Source of the DNA: Solea solea | Taxonomy: Eukaryota; Chordata; Actinopteri; Pleuronectiformes; Soleidae | DNA: 64,000 bases | Assembly: GCF_958295425.1 (NCBI RefSeq) | Contig: NC_081138.1 | Location: forward strand, 20,875,886 to 20,939,885 | Direction: 5' to 3' | Shown here: piece by piece, positions 61,867 to 64,000 of the stretch | Position numbering within the stretch: the first letter of the stretch is position 1 | How the letters are laid out: each line of letters starts with the position of its first letter | The notes under the pieces: generated by a model | Databases searched by the model: none | What the model saw: the letters and a program-made list of their open reading frames with translations, nothing else | What the model was told of the DNA's origin: nothing | Made by a program: the position numbers and the translations under genes

Positions 61867-61991
61867 TAAAAGCTACATCAAACATTATTACAGTACATAT
61901 GGAGACACGGAGCTGAAAGATTAGACCTGATCTAAAGGCACGTGGCTGGGAAAGAGGAGGAGGTTGAGGTGGGTGCTGAGTGGAGCCGAGG

Positions 61992-62165
61992 CTACTTGAG
62001 CAGAGCACGGTAAAGGAGGAGGGAGTGGGCCGTCTCTCTCTCCTGCTCCATGTAAAAAATTAAGTCCCTGAGGTTCACGCGAGTGATGCGCTGCCGTGTG
62101 TACTGGCGCGAAGAGGTTGACGGGACGGAGGAGCCGGCCGGGGAACCTGCCGAGCTGCCTGAAAC
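61992..62165 (-). CDS. TAF4-family TFIID subunit, last coding exon
   Basis: TAF4 and TAF4B are histone-fold subunits of TFIID that pair with TAF12 in the nucleus. On the - strand, a tctgttcccag acceptor leads to an exon of 57 codons plus stop. It begins VSGSSAGSPAGSSVPSTSS, low-complexity like the linker of TAF4, then RQYTRQRITRVNLRDLIF, and ends HSLLLYRALLK. The RITRVNLRDLIF block and the E-R-E-T-x-H-S-L-L-L-Y pattern are the conserved TAF4 C-terminal domain. RQ(Y/F)TRQRITR and ERETxHSLLLY resemble TAF4, whereas MEQERE and the final ALLK resemble TAF4B, so I do not assign the paralogue. Upstream exons lie beyond the window or were not recognised. The gene converges on kctd15. Confidence 0.88.
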   Translation of the reverse strand, partial: VSGSSAGSPAGSSVPSTSSRQYTRQRITRVNLRDLIFYMEQERETAHSLLLYRALLK

Positions 62166-64000
62166 CTGGGAACAGAAGACGGTAAAAGGTGAGACGGAGG
62201 GATTCGTACAGGACACATTAAGCACAAGATAGTGATATGTGACATGTGATATGTGATAGAACAGTAGATTAGCTAGCCAGCTATTCCATCGAGCGACAGG
62301 TCGCTGACCATTTCCGAGCAGAAAGACTCAAGTCAAGTCAATTCAATTTACCTCCTTGGTGCGTCACATGATCACAAGATCAAATCTCTGCTCTTAGTTC
62401 AAATACACACTGACGTCAACACTATTCATGCAGCCCAATCTCATTCCAAGAGCGTCATATACTGCTGCTCTGTCACGTCGTTCTGCTTCGCCTCAATGAT
62501 CCACACTTGGGCATCACAGTGGGCATCACAGTGGGCATCACAGTGGGCATCAGTCAGAGGCTGAGGAGGCGGTGTCTAAAGGATGGACAGTGTTCATGCA
62601 TGCTCAGGAATGTGGTCACATGAGTCCTTAAACCACCTCCAAATGTGTTTTTTGTGATAAGAGGCATTCAGAACAGATTGTGAGTGTTCAGACTAGTATT
62701 TAGCATGATCTGGATGTGATCAGATTACTCAGGACGGATGATAATACCAGGTGTCCTACAGCTAGACCCTCTAACCTCACTTAATTTATATTAATGATGT
62801 ATTTTCGCACGTATACACGTTGACCCCAATGACCCGCAATCCCCGCATCTTGGCCGGGTCTAGTGCCAGTGTTTTTTTAATATGAGAACTAATAAAACAT
62901 TTTTTTTAAATTACTAGAAAAAATAATCAGAGACATCAGATGACTACTATTTTCGTTGGGTTCTATTAACTTGATTTTCTCTTCTGCAGTGCTTTGCCCT
63001 TTCTCATTCAGAGTATTCATCCACGCTGTCTTTAGACAATAAAGGGATCTTTGTCTACGGCTAGTTTCCATGGTGAAACACAACAGTGTTTAAAGTAACA
63101 ACACTAAGTTTCCCATTCACGACATGAATTAAGTATTGTTGAATGGCAAATGCAGTGACAATATCAATAGTTGGGAATACTGTGACCTCTAATCAATTGT
63201 ACACTTACAATTAGGGAACATGCAGAGCATGAAGAAGATGAAAAAACACCAACTAATAATGTGCAGATCTTCAGGTGCAGCTGAGTGTTCGGAGACTCTT
63301 TTTTTCCTGTCTGAAAAAACATTGGCAACGTGCACTGGCAGCAAGGGACACGATCATTTTTATTTCAGTGTGTTTCATGGCTCTTTTACGTCGCCCAAAA
63401 TATGAACAGATTTTCCCCTCTAAATAAACAACACTGCTGACATAGATCCGAGCTGACGTCCCACTCTGAAATGCAACCCTCGTTGTTTGTATTTGATCCA
63501 GGAAAAATGAGAACGATGAAAAAAAGAAAAAAAAAGGGAGTGTATACAGAGGCTGATACAAATCAAGAGATGCATTTACATTTGTAAATGAGAAACACTG
63601 GGGAAACAAATCCAGCAAGTGCCCACTTGAACCCAGGCAGAGAGAAATAAGACAGACATTCCAGTCAGGAACACCCTCTCACAATTACATTGATTGCACC
63701 ACTCTGTAAACACACAGTACAGACAGGCCTTAATTGCAAACATATGATGGGTATGAATTTACAAGAACCAAACCAAAGTCCCTACAGCACCCGTCCCCTC
63801 ATATGCTTGTCTTTGTGTACAACTGCATGACATTGCCTGGTCTCGAATTTACCTCCGTACACTCTCTGACCCCGGGGACATTGAGATGATAAGTGAGGAT
63901 TGCCAGGCCACTGTTCCCACAAACTTACCCCAACTACATCTACCATCTCTGGCCGACATGCTGGGGTAGTGGGGTTTGAAGCAGTGAGTGCAGCCAGCTC
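62166..64000 (-). other. Intron (or further upstream part) of the TAF4-family gene
   Basis: No further exon could be supported up to the window edge. It contains a 12-bp tandem repeat at 62509 and AT-rich sequence. A possible donor on - near 63928 bounds an open stretch at the window edge, but its translation does not resemble TAF4. Confidence 0.5.
62509..62552. repeat. 12-bp minisatellite, 3.7 copies
   Basis: The unit gggcatcacagt is repeated perfectly three times, then a partial gggcatca. Confidence 0.97.

Larger units (their letters stand above)
59748..61991 (-). other. 3' UTR of the TAF4-family gene (inferred)
   Basis: AT-rich sequence with no supported reading frame between the TAF4-like stop codon and the candidate poly(A) signal. 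It contains a short hAT-type element (61250-61561) and a ctttcttt run (61829-61866). The extent is inferred. Confidence 0.5.

Noticed and set aside
62509..62552. Regularly spaced repeats considered as a CRISPR-like array
   Set aside because: Units are contiguous with no spacers, and this is a vertebrate genome.
63928..64000. Possible further exon of the TAF4-family gene on - at the window edge
   Set aside because: A GTAAG donor is present and one frame is open, but the translation does not resemble TAF4 and the exon is cut by the window.

Overview
The window is vertebrate nuclear DNA, almost certainly from a ray-finned fish. It has GT-AG introns, long AT-rich non-coding stretches, many CA/GT, GA/CT and tetranucleotide microsatellites, and interspersed repeats of teleost type (tRNA-like SINEs, short MITEs, hAT-type elements). 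I see no bacterial or viral gene organisation. Nearly all short open frames in it are chance frames.

Three protein genes are supported. (1) A HNK-1-family carbohydrate sulfotransferase, best read as chst8, lies on + with its large terminal exon at 12038-13123, a candidate 38-bp upstream coding exon at 10855-10892, and a 3' UTR of about 3.4 kb ending near 16.54 kb. Its membrane-anchor exon was not found and probably lies upstream of the window. (2) kctd15 lies on +, with coding exons at 32970-33133, 39528-39672, 44044-44349 and 55398-55556. These join in frame to 257 codons plus stop, with two candidate first exons near 30.77 and 31.17 kb in a GC/CpG-richer promoter region. (3) A TAF4-family TFIID subunit gene lies on -. 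Only its last coding exon (62165 down to 61992) and 3' UTR (to about 59.74 kb) are in the window, so it is tail-to-tail with kctd15.

Layout: 1-10.8 kb is non-coding with SINE fragments and a TTAA-flanked foldback element; 10.8-16.5 kb is the 3' part of chst8; 16.5-29.9 kb is a gene desert with SINE, LINE and MITE fragments and one or more candidate conserved elements; 29.9-58.9 kb is kctd15, with introns of about 6.4, 4.4 and 11.0 kb; 59.7-64 kb is the 3' end of the taf4-like gene.

The genes do not form a pathway. CHST8 is a Golgi GalNAc-4-O-sulfotransferase, KCTD15 is a BTB regulator known to restrain TFAP2-driven neural crest formation, and TAF4 is a general transcription factor subunit. 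Their order and relative orientation match, from memory, human CHST9-KCTD1-TAF4B, although the first two genes here look like CHST8 and KCTD15. The best mobile-element find is a hAT-type insertion of about 2.6 kb with a perfect 8-bp target duplication in the last kctd15 intron. I found nothing that is clearly a new biological system.
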